Assembly: GCA_035552735.1 (NCBI GenBank)
Contig: DASZKX010000015.1
Coordinates: 1-15,042, forward strand
Origin: VAZQ01 sp035552735
GTDB taxonomy: Bacteria; Pseudomonadota; Alphaproteobacteria; Rhizobiales; Xanthobacteraceae
Direction of reading: 5' to 3'
Length of the DNA: 15,042 nucleotides
A program made the position numbers and the translations under genes. Numbering within the stretch: position 1 is the stretch's first letter; every line of letters begins with the position of its first letter. Below are positions 7,245 through 13,591 of this stretch, piece after piece. Below the pieces are notes generated by a model. That model had not been told where the DNA came from and made no database searches. It saw nothing but the letters and a program-made list of their open reading frames with translations.

Positions 7245-7699
7245 GACTTGCTGAGCAGGTCCCGCTGCGCGTTCGCGATCATCGCGACGAGCCGGCGCCA
7301 CACGTTCTCGATGACGCTCATGAATTGATTGGCGTCGCGATGGATCGGCGAGCGCTGGCCGGTGGCCGGCGGTCGCTCCGGTCCGACGCCTGCGGGCAGC
7401 GGCAGGTCATGCGCGAGCACCTCCTGCTTGAGGGCCGCGTTCTCGAGCTGCAATCGCGCGACCTCCGCCTCGAAGGCGGCCCGCTCTTCAGGCAACGCCT
7501 GGCAGAGCCAGCCCGCCGGGCGCCGGGTGCAGAGCGAAACCTGCCCGGTGCGACCGTCGAGCCGCAAGTAGCCGTCTTCGGCGCGGAAGAAGCTGAACCG
7601 GCTTTCCTCGTTCTCCGGCTGCGCGCCTTGCGCGGACGCGGGACCGCAAAGCAGCGCGGAAACCGCGGTGGCGAACAGCAACGGACCGATACGAATCAT
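7241..7699 (-). CDS. Exported small coiled-coil protein of unknown function
   Basis: 152 residues, not recognised as a named family. The N-terminus MIRIGPLLFATAVSALL is a Sec signal peptide with likely cleavage at ASA-Q (after residue 23), so the product is probably periplasmic. The mature part has an aromatic segment (FSFFRAEDGYLRLDGRTGQVSLC) with Cys57 and Cys66 that could form a disulfide. A short coiled coil follows (about 71-97, EERAAFEAEVARLQLENAAL), then a Pro-rich linker and an amphipathic C-terminal helix (FMSVIENVWRRLVAMIANA). The ATG at 7699 has GAGGAG upstream. It is first in a two-gene unit; its stop overlaps the GTG of the YjbQ-family gene. I believe similar proteins occur in Hyphomicrobiales, but no function can be assigned. 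Confidence 0.75.
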   Translation of the reverse strand: MIRIGPLLFATAVSALLCGPASAQGAQPENEESRFSFFRAEDGYLRLDGRTGQVSLCTRRPAGWLCQALPEERAAFEAEVARLQLENAALKQEVLAHDLPLPAGVGPERPPATGQRSPIHRDANQFMSVIENVWRRLVAMIANAQRDLLSKS

Positions 7700-7888
7700 G
7701 GGCTCACTCCTCGCTTCCCGCCCGCGCAGGCGCGGCTCGCCGGCAGGCAAACTACCACCATGCCGGCCGGCACAGAACCTTGCCGATATTGCGATGCACC
7801 GAAAAGCCTTCCGGTGCCCCCTTTTGGGCCTCCGGCGATTAGCAGATTTCGACACGATTCCAATAGCTTAACAAATATGGGGCGATTC

Positions 7889-7917
7889 TTGACTTGGCCG
7901 AACCCACTCAGTATGGT
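7889..7917 (+). promoter_or_regulatory. Sigma-70-type promoter for the F0 ATP synthase operon
   Basis: TTGACT (7889-7894), a 17-base spacer and TATGGT (7912-7917) match the vegetative consensus well. Initiation near 7924 would give a leader of about 130 bases before atpI, containing the repeated palindromic element. Seen in sequence; activity is inferred. Confidence 0.6.
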
Positions 7918-8003
7918 CCGCGCGGCTTCGGGGGCGGCGGATCGGCCGCGATCTTGCTGGAAGCGTGCTGGGGTTTATTGCCTGGTCGGACGCATCGAAT
8001 ACG

Positions 8004-8044
8004 TGATGTTTCGAAGCATCGTGTTGATTGCATGATGTTTCGAA
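8004..8044 (+). repeat. Direct 12-bp repeat with palindromic core in the atpI leader
   Basis: TGATGTTTCGAA occurs at 8004-8015 and 8033-8044, 29 bases apart. The first copy is inside a near-palindrome GATGTTTCGAAGCATC (8005-8020, one mismatched pair). The second is flanked by TTGCAT / ATGCAA arms (8028-8033 and 8044-8049). Each copy starts a short reading frame: an ATG at 8006 gives nine codons ending at the TGA 8033-8035, which overlaps a second ATG at 8032 (18 codons, ending 8088 inside atpI in another frame). Two copies so close suggest an operator pair or leader control, or a local duplication. Confidence 0.6.
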
Positions 8045-8062
8045 TGCAAGATGTGTCCACAC

Positions 8063-8437
8063 ATGGCCCAAGCGCGCGGAGACGATGATCGCGACGAGCC
8101 ACCGGCCGACGAGGCGGCGCTCTCCGCAAGGTTGCAGCGACTCGGCGAACGGCTCGGCCACCATAAATCCGACCGTGCTTCCGAAAATGACCCTCGTCCT
8201 GGTGCGAATGCCGATCCCTCGGCGCTCGCCCGCGGTTTGCGGTTGTCGGCCGAGTTCGTGGCCGGGATATTGGTCGGCGCCGCCATCGGTTGGTTGATCG
8301 ACCGATTGCTCGGGACCTCGCCGTGGGGAATGATCGTGTTGTTGCTGGGTGGCTTTGCGGCGGGCGTTCTCAATATGATGCGGGCCGCGGGCGTGGTCCC
8401 GCACAACACCCTGGATCCGCCCGCGTCGAAGAAATGA
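8063..8437 (+). CDS. atpI: ATP synthase subunit I (F0 assembly/accessory protein AtpI)
   Basis: First gene of the F0 operon. AtpI is a small inner-membrane protein thought to help c-ring assembly or Mg/Ca supply; it is not part of the finished enzyme. 124 residues: a charged, poorly conserved N-terminal half, then two membrane helices (about 63-82 and 88-107) with the family pattern GLRLSAEFVAGILVGAAIG, IDRLLGTSPWGMIVLLLGGFAAGVLNMMR. The start is uncertain. The ATG at 8063 (MAQARGDDD) is preferred because the rest of the N-terminus follows it directly; the ATG at 8051 adds four residues. Neither has a good Shine-Dalgarno, which may fit low expression relative to the subunits downstream. The gap to atpB is 66 bases. 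Confidence 0.85.
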   Translation: MAQARGDDDRDEPPADEAALSARLQRLGERLGHHKSDRASENDPRPGANADPSALARGLRLSAEFVAGILVGAAIGWLIDRLLGTSPWGMIVLLLGGFAAGVLNMMRAAGVVPHNTLDPPASKK

Positions 8438-8503
8438 GATGACCACGCCGGCCCGAAGGCCGCGCGGCGACGAGGACCTACCCCGTTAAGGACCTGCCCT
8501 TTC

Positions 8504-9250
8504 ATGGACCCCATTCACCAATTCGAGATCACCAAATTTTTCGTCTTCGGGCACATCGGAGGCGTCGAGATCGCGTGGACGAAATCGGCGCTGTTCATGC
8601 TGATCTCGTTCGCCATCATCGCGTTGTTGATGCTCGGCGCCACCAGGGCGCGGGCGATGGTGCCGGGCCGGCTGCAGGGCGTCGCCGAGATGTCCTACGA
8701 ATTCGTCGCCAACACGCTGCAAAACGCCGCCGGACCGGAGGGAATGAAGTTTTTTCCGCTGGTGTTCTCGCTCTTCATGTTCGTCCTGACCGTAAATGTC
8801 ATCGGATTGATCCCATATACGTTCGCGGTGACGGCCCAGATCATCATCACCGTGTCGCTCGCCTTGTTGGTGTTCGTGACGGTGATCGTCTACGGGCTCT
8901 GGAAGAACGGCTTGCATTTCTTCAAGCTGTTCGTGCCGAGCGGCGCTCCACTCTATATCCTGCCCCTGTTGATCCCCATCGAGGTGCTCTCGTTCCTGAC
9001 GCGTCCGGTCTCCCACAGCCTCCGCTTGTTCGCCAATATCCTGGCCGGCCACATCACCCTGAAGGTGTTTGCCGGCTTCGTGACCATGCTGAGCACGTTC
9101 GGGGTCCTCGGCTGGATCGGGGCGATCCTGCCATTCGGCATGACGGTCGCGCTCACCGCCCTTGAATTGCTGGTGGCTTTCCTGCAGGCCTATGTCTTCG
9201 CCATTCTCACCTGCATCTATCTCAACGATGCGATTCACCCCGGGCATTGA
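8504..9250 (+). CDS. atpB: F0F1 ATP synthase subunit a
   Basis: Stator subunit of the inner-membrane F0 sector that forms the proton half-channels against the c-ring. 248 residues, normal for alphaproteobacteria. Membrane segments are at about 27-46, 84-108, 110-130, 150-165, 172-196 and 205-240. The essential arginine is Arg174 in RPVSHSLRLFANILAGH (167-183), equivalent to Arg210 of E. coli. The C-terminal helix ELLVAFLQAYVFAILTCIYL carries the conserved Gln228 and ends in NDAIHPGH. AAGGA lies about 12 bases before the ATG. atpE follows after 37 bases. Confidence 0.97.
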   Translation: MDPIHQFEITKFFVFGHIGGVEIAWTKSALFMLISFAIIALLMLGATRARAMVPGRLQGVAEMSYEFVANTLQNAAGPEGMKFFPLVFSLFMFVLTVNVIGLIPYTFAVTAQIIITVSLALLVFVTVIVYGLWKNGLHFFKLFVPSGAPLYILPLLIPIEVLSFLTRPVSHSLRLFANILAGHITLKVFAGFVTMLSTFGVLGWIGAILPFGMTVALTALELLVAFLQAYVFAILTCIYLNDAIHPGH

Positions 9251-9287
9251 CGCTCGATCATCAGACGGACTCGAAAGGGAGATTTCC

Positions 9288-9515
9288 ATGGAACCGGCCG
9301 CAGCAAAACTCATTGGCGCTGGCATCGCGTGTATCGGCATGGGCGGCGCCGGTGTCGGCGTCGGCACCATCTTCGGTCAGTATCTTGCGGCGTCGATTCG
9401 CAATCCATCGGCCGCGCAGAGCCAGTTCACCAATCTCTTCATCGGCTTCGCGGTGACCGAGGCGCTCGGCATCTTTTCGCTGGCAATCGCATTGCTGCTT
9501 CTGTTCGTCTTCTGA
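9288..9515 (+). CDS. atpE: F0F1 ATP synthase subunit c
   Basis: Proteolipid that forms the rotating proton-carrying ring. 75 residues in two helices (about 8-34 and 47-74) joined by the polar loop ASIRNPSA, where RNP is the family signature. The ion-binding carboxylate is Glu58 in FAVTEALGIF. The residues after it (Ala-Leu rather than Ser-Thr) and the lack of the Gln seen in sodium-binding rings argue for protons. The longer open frame from 9162 is an overlap with atpB; the ATG at 9288 has AAAGGGAG in front and begins the conserved MEPAAAK N-terminus. It sits between atpB and the b' gene, with 34 bases to the latter. Confidence 0.97.
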   Translation: MEPAAAKLIGAGIACIGMGGAGVGVGTIFGQYLAASIRNPSAAQSQFTNLFIGFAVTEALGIFSLAIALLLLFVF

Positions 9516-9549
9516 GGCAACGCGGACAACCTGACCTTCGGAGCTCACG

Positions 9550-10095
9550 ATGGCTGACCAACTTGGCACATCAACCGAGCACCCCGCAGGCGGGAGCGCT
9601 CATACGTTTCCGCCGTTCGACAGGCAGACCTTTCCGTCGCAGCTGCTTTGGCTGACCTTGACCTTCGTGGCGCTGTATCTGCTGATGGCGAGGGTGGCGC
9701 TGCCGCGCGTCGACTCGATCCTGGAACGGCGGCGCCGGCGTATCGAAGGCGATCTCGCGGAAGCGCTGCGACTCAAGGGCGAATCGGACGCGGCGATCGC
9801 CGCCTACGAAAAGTCCCTGGCCGAGGCCCGCGCCCGCGCCCAGGCGCTGGTCAACGATGCCCGCCACCGGCAGGTCGCCGAGGCGGAGGCTGCACGCAAG
9901 GCGCTTGAGGCGACGCTCAACACCCGCATCGCCGAAGCGGAAAGCAGCATCGCGCAGACCAAGACGGCCGCGATGGTCAACGTGCGCGGCATTGCGACCG
10001 AGGCCGCCGCCGCGATCGTCGAACGGCTCATCGGCATCGCGCCAGCGAGCCGCGATGCCGTCGCGGCCGCGGTCGCCGAAGCTTTAAAGCGCTGA
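9550..10095 (+). CDS. atpG: F0F1 ATP synthase subunit b' (second stator-stalk subunit)
   Basis: Peripheral-stalk subunit found in photosynthetic and many alphaproteobacterial ATP synthases, where one b and one b' replace the bb dimer. 181 residues: a polar 30-residue N-terminal extension, one membrane helix (about 31-50, QLLWLTLTFVALYLLMARVA), then a long charged helix rich in Ala, Glu and Arg reaching the C-terminus (VAEALKR). Residues 59-78 (RRRIEGDLAEALRLK) match the following b subunit (RRDRIKGELDEALRLK), showing that the two genes are paralogues. CGGAG precedes the ATG. Other names for this gene are atpF2 and atpX. The b gene follows nine bases after the stop. Confidence 0.93.
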   Translation: MADQLGTSTEHPAGGSAHTFPPFDRQTFPSQLLWLTLTFVALYLLMARVALPRVDSILERRRRRIEGDLAEALRLKGESDAAIAAYEKSLAEARARAQALVNDARHRQVAEAEAARKALEATLNTRIAEAESSIAQTKTAAMVNVRGIATEAAAAIVERLIGIAPASRDAVAAAVAEALKR

Positions 10096-10104
10096 GGACT
10101 AAAG

Positions 10105-10593
10105 ATGTTCGAGCTCGACGCCGAATTCTGGGGGGCCGTGGCCTTCGTCACCTTTCTGGGCGTGCTCGTTTATTTCGGCGCGCACGAGATGATGGTCAAA
10201 TTTGTCGACCAGCGCCGCGATCGCATCAAAGGCGAGCTCGACGAGGCGCTCCGGCTCAAGGAGGAGGCGCAGGCGCTGCTCGCCCAGTATCAGCGCAAGC
10301 AACGCGAGGCCGAGCAGGAAGCGGCCGCCATCATCGCGGGCGCCAGTGCCGAAGCCGAGCGCATGATGGCCGAGGCCAAGGCCAAGATGGAGGAATTCAT
10401 CGCCCGCCGCAGCAAGATGGCGGAAACCAAGATCGCGCAAGCCGAGGCTCAGGCGCTCGCCGACGTGCGTGCGGCCGCCGCCGAAGCGGCCGTCAGCGCG
10501 GCCGAGACAATCCTCACCCAGACCGTCAAGGGCGAGGTCGCCGACCGCCTCATCGTCAAGGGCATCGACGACGTGAAGAGCAAGCTGAACTGA
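10105..10593 (+). CDS. atpF: F0F1 ATP synthase subunit b
   Basis: Peripheral-stalk subunit linking F0 to F1. 162 residues: a short N-terminus (MFELDAEFW), one membrane helix (about 8-25, FWGAVAFVTFLGVLVYFG), then a continuous charged helix (35-150) with dense Ala/Glu/Lys heptads that pairs with b'. The C-terminal VKGIDDVKSKLN should contact the delta subunit. GAGGACTAAAG provides the Shine-Dalgarno. It is last in the F0 operon; the F1 genes (atpHAGDC) do not follow, in line with the split ATP synthase operons known in alphaproteobacteria. The stop is 17 bases from the stop of a convergent microprotein gene. Confidence 0.95.
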   Translation: MFELDAEFWGAVAFVTFLGVLVYFGAHEMMVKFVDQRRDRIKGELDEALRLKEEAQALLAQYQRKQREAEQEAAAIIAGASAEAERMMAEAKAKMEEFIARRSKMAETKIAQAEAQALADVRAAAAEAAVSAAETILTQTVKGEVADRLIVKGIDDVKSKLN

Positions 10594-10610
10594 TCAATTG
10601 ATTGCTCGAC

Positions 10611-10700
10611 TCACTTCATGTTCTGGCTGAAGTAGACGGAAAACGCCAGCACGGTCGCCCAAATGGCCAGCAACCAGGCGATTGCGATAATGGCTATCAT
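10611..10700 (-). CDS. Candidate 29-residue single-pass membrane microprotein
   Basis: A 30-codon frame with ATG at 10700 and TGA at 10611. GGGGAGGAAAGC directly before the ATG is one of the best Shine-Dalgarno sequences in the window. The product begins MIAIIAIAWLLAIWATVL and ends VYFSQNMK: one uninterrupted hydrophobic helix of about 22 residues with no charged residue until the last one, Lys29. The shape is that of small accessory subunits such as CydX- or KdpF-type peptides, but I do not recognise the sequence and assign no function. It converges on atpF and lies 128 bases beyond the end of the lipoprotein gene on the same strand, so it may have its own transcript or be read through from upstream. 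Confidence 0.6.
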   Translation of the reverse strand: MIAIIAIAWLLAIWATVLAFSVYFSQNMK

Positions 10701-10714
10701 GCTTTCCTCCCCAG

Positions 10715-10747
10715 GGTGGCAGCATGCCAAATCCGCCACCGATTTTT
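10715..10747 (+). terminator. Possible intrinsic terminator of the atp F0 operon
   Basis: GGTGGC (10715-10720) pairs with GCCACC (10735-10740) and is followed by GATTTTTA, giving a six-pair stem and a five-T run on the plus strand. A competing inner stem TGGCA (10717-10721) / TGCCA (10725-10729) overlaps it. Termination here would make the end of the atp transcript antisense to the whole microprotein gene. On the minus strand the same inverted repeat sits just upstream of the microprotein's Shine-Dalgarno. Confidence 0.4.
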
Positions 10748-10828
10748 ACTTGACCAGATTCACGCTGCGTTCCGTTCCCTGATCTCCGCGCCATTCGGCC
10801 TCGGCTTGGACCGTTTCTCGCCCATCAG

Positions 10829-11512
10829 CTACTGGCGTTTCGCCGCCGGCTTCTTCGAGCTGGGTTTTTTCTCGGTTCCGTCACCGATCGCGTCGAAGCC
10901 CACATACACCATATAGCCGGCGAGGTCGGCACGCGAGGGCATCGGAAAGCTCAGGTCTTCCTCGACATCGGAGAACGCCACATTGGACTGGCCGGACGGA
11001 ACCTCGGCGCCGACGCGCTTGAATTTGGTCGCAATCGTCCTGGGAACGACGCCTTCCTGCACCACGGCATAGCGCAACGGGATGTCGACCGGGCCGGGGC
11101 CGCCGACCGGACCAACGATGATCCGGCCTTGCACGCCCACCTTCATCACCAGGTTTCCGCCGACCAGCGAGCATTGCCGGGCGAGCTGGGTGAAGCTGAG
11201 CTGATAGCGCACATCGGTCGCGGACGCCTCCGGGGGCTTGCCGGCCACCGTGTAGGTCCCGGCGCCGGTGCGAATGTCGACGGACGGGCAATCATCGACG
11301 TTGAAGGCCGGACCGCCGGCCGCCGCCGCCGGCGCGGCGGCGCTCGTCGACCCCGAAAACAAGTTGGAGAAGCGGCTGGTCGAGCCGGTATCGGCAGGGT
11401 CGGTCGGGGACGGGGTCGTTGCGGATGAGCAGCTCGACAGTACGAGGGCAGCAGCCAGAACGGCCGCGCACCTTGCGCCATGCCAAGATGGCTCGATCCT
11501 CGCACGCCGCAT
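10829..11512 (-). CDS. Outer-envelope lipoprotein of unknown function
   Basis: 227 residues. The N-terminus is basic then hydrophobic (CAAVLAAALVLSSC), with a lipobox LSSC and the lipidated cysteine at 28. A Ser/Thr/Ala/Pro-rich linker (29-70) follows, then a compact domain (about 71-210): DDCPSVDIRTGAGTYTV, VRYQLSFTQLARQCSLVGG, MKVGVQGRIIVGPVGGPGP, VEEDLSFPMPS, DLAGYMVYVGFD. Cys75 and Cys114 could form a disulfide. The tail is Lys-rich (KKPSSKKPAAKRQ), which could contact peptidoglycan or polyanions. The start at 11512 puts the signal peptide at the N-terminus; an in-frame ATG at 11530 adds six residues. I recall similar unnamed lipoproteins in Bradyrhizobium relatives but cannot give a function. 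It follows the acetyltransferase gene on the same strand. Confidence 0.8.
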   Translation of the reverse strand: MRRARIEPSWHGARCAAVLAAALVLSSCSSATTPSPTDPADTGSTSRFSNLFSGSTSAAAPAAAAGGPAFNVDDCPSVDIRTGAGTYTVAGKPPEASATDVRYQLSFTQLARQCSLVGGNLVMKVGVQGRIIVGPVGGPGPVDIPLRYAVVQEGVVPRTIATKFKRVGAEVPSGQSNVAFSDVEEDLSFPMPSRADLAGYMVYVGFDAIGDGTEKKPSSKKPAAKRQ

Positions 11513-11627
11513 AGGATTCACTCGGAGCATTCCAACAATATCCGAGAACTGTACGTCGCCCACCGCGCCATTATAGCAGTCGAACCATGGCGGCCCAAAG
11601 GCCGCTGCACAGCGTCGCAGGCATCGC

Positions 11628-12215
11628 TCAAGGCGGCGGGTCGTGCTTGAGGCGGGCATAGAGCAGATGATCCTGCCACACCCCGTCGATGCACAGGTAT
11701 TCGCGGGCGAATCCTTCCCGCCGAAATCCGGTCTTCTCCAGGAGGCGGATCGACGCCGCATTGGCCGGAATGCAGGCAGCCTCGATGCGATGCAGCCGCA
11801 GCGTCTGGAAGGCGAACGGCAGGAAGCTCGTGACCGCCGCCGTCATGTATCCCCGGCGCGCATGGGCCGCGCCGGTCCAATAGCCGAGATTGCCGGTCTG
11901 GGCGCAGCCGCGCCGGATATTGGCGAGCGTCAAGCCGCCGACCAGAACGCTGTCGGTCTTGCGGAAGACGAAGAACGGATAGGCGAGATCGCTGCGCTGG
12001 TCTTCGGTGTAGCGCTTGATTCGGCGGCGAAACGAGCCACGTGTGAGGTCGTCGGGCGGCCAGGTCGGCTCCCAAGGCGTGAGGAACGCGCGGCTCGCCT
12101 CACGCAGCTCAGCCCATTCCGGGTAGTCGGACATCTGCGGTGCGCGCAGCACGACGCGGTCGCCGACGATCACAGGCAGCTGCTCGTACAAGGTGACGGT
12201 TCGAAAGAACGCCAT
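11628..12215 (-). CDS. GNAT acetyltransferase, RimJ/RimL-like
   Basis: Acetyl-CoA-dependent N-acetyltransferase of the type that modifies ribosomal protein N-termini (RimJ); the actual substrate is not known. 195 residues covering a full GNAT fold: VVLRAPQMSDYPEWAELR (21-38), the RimJ-like FLTPWEPTWP (44-53), strand FFVFRKTDSVLVGGLTL (81-97), acetyl-CoA loop GYWTGAAHARRGYMTAAV (111-128), and IEAACIPANAASIRLLEKTGF (144-164), followed by the C-terminal DGVWQDHLLYARL. The ATG at 12215 (MAFFR) is preferred; a GTG at 12239 would add eight residues. It lies downstream of the M16 peptidase gene, 104 bases away. The thrC-peptidase-GNAT order is one I know from Hyphomicrobiales, so joint expression is likely. 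Confidence 0.88.
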   Translation of the reverse strand: MAFFRTVTLYEQLPVIVGDRVVLRAPQMSDYPEWAELREASRAFLTPWEPTWPPDDLTRGSFRRRIKRYTEDQRSDLAYPFFVFRKTDSVLVGGLTLANIRRGCAQTGNLGYWTGAAHARRGYMTAAVTSFLPFAFQTLRLHRIEAACIPANAASIRLLEKTGFRREGFAREYLCIDGVWQDHLLYARLKHDPPP

Positions 12216-12319
12216 GGACGATCGGCTCGCAGCTGACACACGACTGAGGACGCCCAGCCCGGAACGAGAGGAACCAGGCTGCTAAGCTTCCTCGCCTATC
12301 GTCTGTCTTCCGTCTGATA

Positions 12320-13591
12320 TCATGCCGCCCGGCTGGCGAGACTTTCCGCGATCGTGGCGGCACTTTCAAGCCCGGGCCCGGGTCCGAGCACGGAAACGGC
12401 CGGCCGGCCGCGCGCGATCAGGGCCCGCCCGGCCGCCCTGGCGCTTTCGACCGTGACGGCTTCGATCCGCGCCACCAGCTCCTCGAGCGGCACCGGGCGT
12501 CCCCAGGCGAACATCTGGCGCGCGATCTGCTCGGCACGCGCGCCGGAGCTCTCGAGCGCCATCAGCAGGCTCGCCTTCATCTGCACCTTGGCACGCCCGA
12601 CCTCCGCTTCGGTGATGGTCAGGGACGCATTCTCGATCTCGCCCACCACGACGCGCATCAGCTCCGGAAGATCGGCGGCGTCGGTGCCGGCATACAGGCC
12701 GAACATGCCAGTATCGGAATAGGGTGCGTGAAACGCGTAGATGGAGTAGCAGAGGCCGCGGATCTCGCGCACCTCCTGGAACAGGCGCGAGGACATTCCG
12801 CCGCCGAGCGCGCTTGAGAAGACCTGCAGGCTGAAAAGCTCGGGATCGCGCTGGGCCACCCCCTGCATCGCCAACGCCACGTGAACCTGCTCGAGATCGC
12901 GTGTCTCGGTATGCGCGCCGCCCACGAACCGGGCCGGCTCCGGGGTGGGGCCGGCCGGTCCGACGAAGCTCGCGAATCGCTCCTCGACCTCGCCGACGAC
13001 CGCCCGATGATCGACCGCGCCCGTGGCCACCACCACCATGTCGGGCGCGCGATAGTTGCGCTTGAGATAGACCGCGAGCCGCTTACGGTCGAATGCGCGG
13101 ACCGTCTCGCGCTTGCCGAGGATCGAACGTCCGATCGGCTGCGCCGGAAACGCGGTCTCCTGCAGCCGTTCGAATACCAGATCGTCGGGGGTATCCTCCG
13201 AGGCGCCGATCTCCTGCACGATGACGTTCTGCTCGCGCTGCAGCTCCTCGGGATCAAACGAGGGATCGGACAGAATGTCGGACAGCACGTCGAGGGCGAG
13301 CGGCACATCGGCCTTGAGCATGCGCGCGTAATAGGCGGTGGATTCCACGCCGGTCGCGGCATTGAGATCGCCGCCGACCGCCTCGATCTCCTCGGCGATC
13401 TGTCGGGCGGTACGCCGCGAGGTTCCCTTGAACGCCATGTGCTCAAGCAGATGCGAGATGCCGTGCTCCTCCGGCTGCTCGTCGCGGCTGCCGGCCCCGA
13501 CCCAGACGCCGAGCGAGGCGGTCTGCAGATGCGGCATCGCGTCGGTCGCGACACACAGACCGGAGGATAGGCGGGTCACTTCGACGCTCAT
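12320..13591 (-). CDS. M16 family zinc metallopeptidase (mitochondrial processing peptidase-like)
   Basis: 423-residue single-copy M16B peptidase, the bacterial counterpart of the mitochondrial processing peptidase beta subunit. The inverted zinc motif HxxEH is HLLEH at 47-51, and the third ligand is Glu127 in NVIVQEIGASEDTPDD, 76 residues on as in the family. The C-terminal half has the expected glycine-rich and arginine elements (SSALGGGMSSRLFQEVREIRG followed by LCYSIYAF). It has no signal peptide, so it is probably cytoplasmic; a role in degrading peptides is likely but the substrate is unknown. GAAGGAG precedes the ATG at 13591, which overlaps the thrC TGA as ATGA, implying translational coupling. 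Apparently active: all three zinc ligands and the catalytic glutamate are present. Confidence 0.93.
   Translation of the reverse strand: MSVEVTRLSSGLCVATDAMPHLQTASLGVWVGAGSRDEQPEEHGISHLLEHMAFKGTSRRTARQIAEEIEAVGGDLNAATGVESTAYYARMLKADVPLALDVLSDILSDPSFDPEELQREQNVIVQEIGASEDTPDDLVFERLQETAFPAQPIGRSILGKRETVRAFDRKRLAVYLKRNYRAPDMVVVATGAVDHRAVVGEVEERFASFVGPAGPTPEPARFVGGAHTETRDLEQVHVALAMQGVAQRDPELFSLQVFSSALGGGMSSRLFQEVREIRGLCYSIYAFHAPYSDTGMFGLYAGTDAADLPELMRVVVGEIENASLTITEAEVGRAKVQMKASLLMALESSGARAEQIARQMFAWGRPVPLEELVARIEAVTVESARAAGRALIARGRPAVSVLGPGPGLESAATIAESLASRAA

Larger units (their letters stand above)
7700..8050. other. 351-base divergent spacer between the exported-protein gene and atpI
   Basis: The left half is the leader of the minus-strand pair. 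It holds a perfect 12-bp palindrome TGCCGG-CCGGCA (7761-7772) and a hairpin GCACCG (7796-7801) / CGGTGC (7812-7817). A possible minus-strand promoter is TTGGAA with TAATCG 16 bases on, around 7863-7836; it is weak. The right half holds the atp promoter and the repeated element described separately. No protein gene of normal size is supported. Confidence 0.5.

Noticed and set aside
12268..12293. GAGGAA / TTCCTC inverted repeat between the M16 peptidase and acetyltransferase genes
   Set aside because: Six-pair stem with a 14-base loop and no T-run on either strand; too weak for a terminator call.
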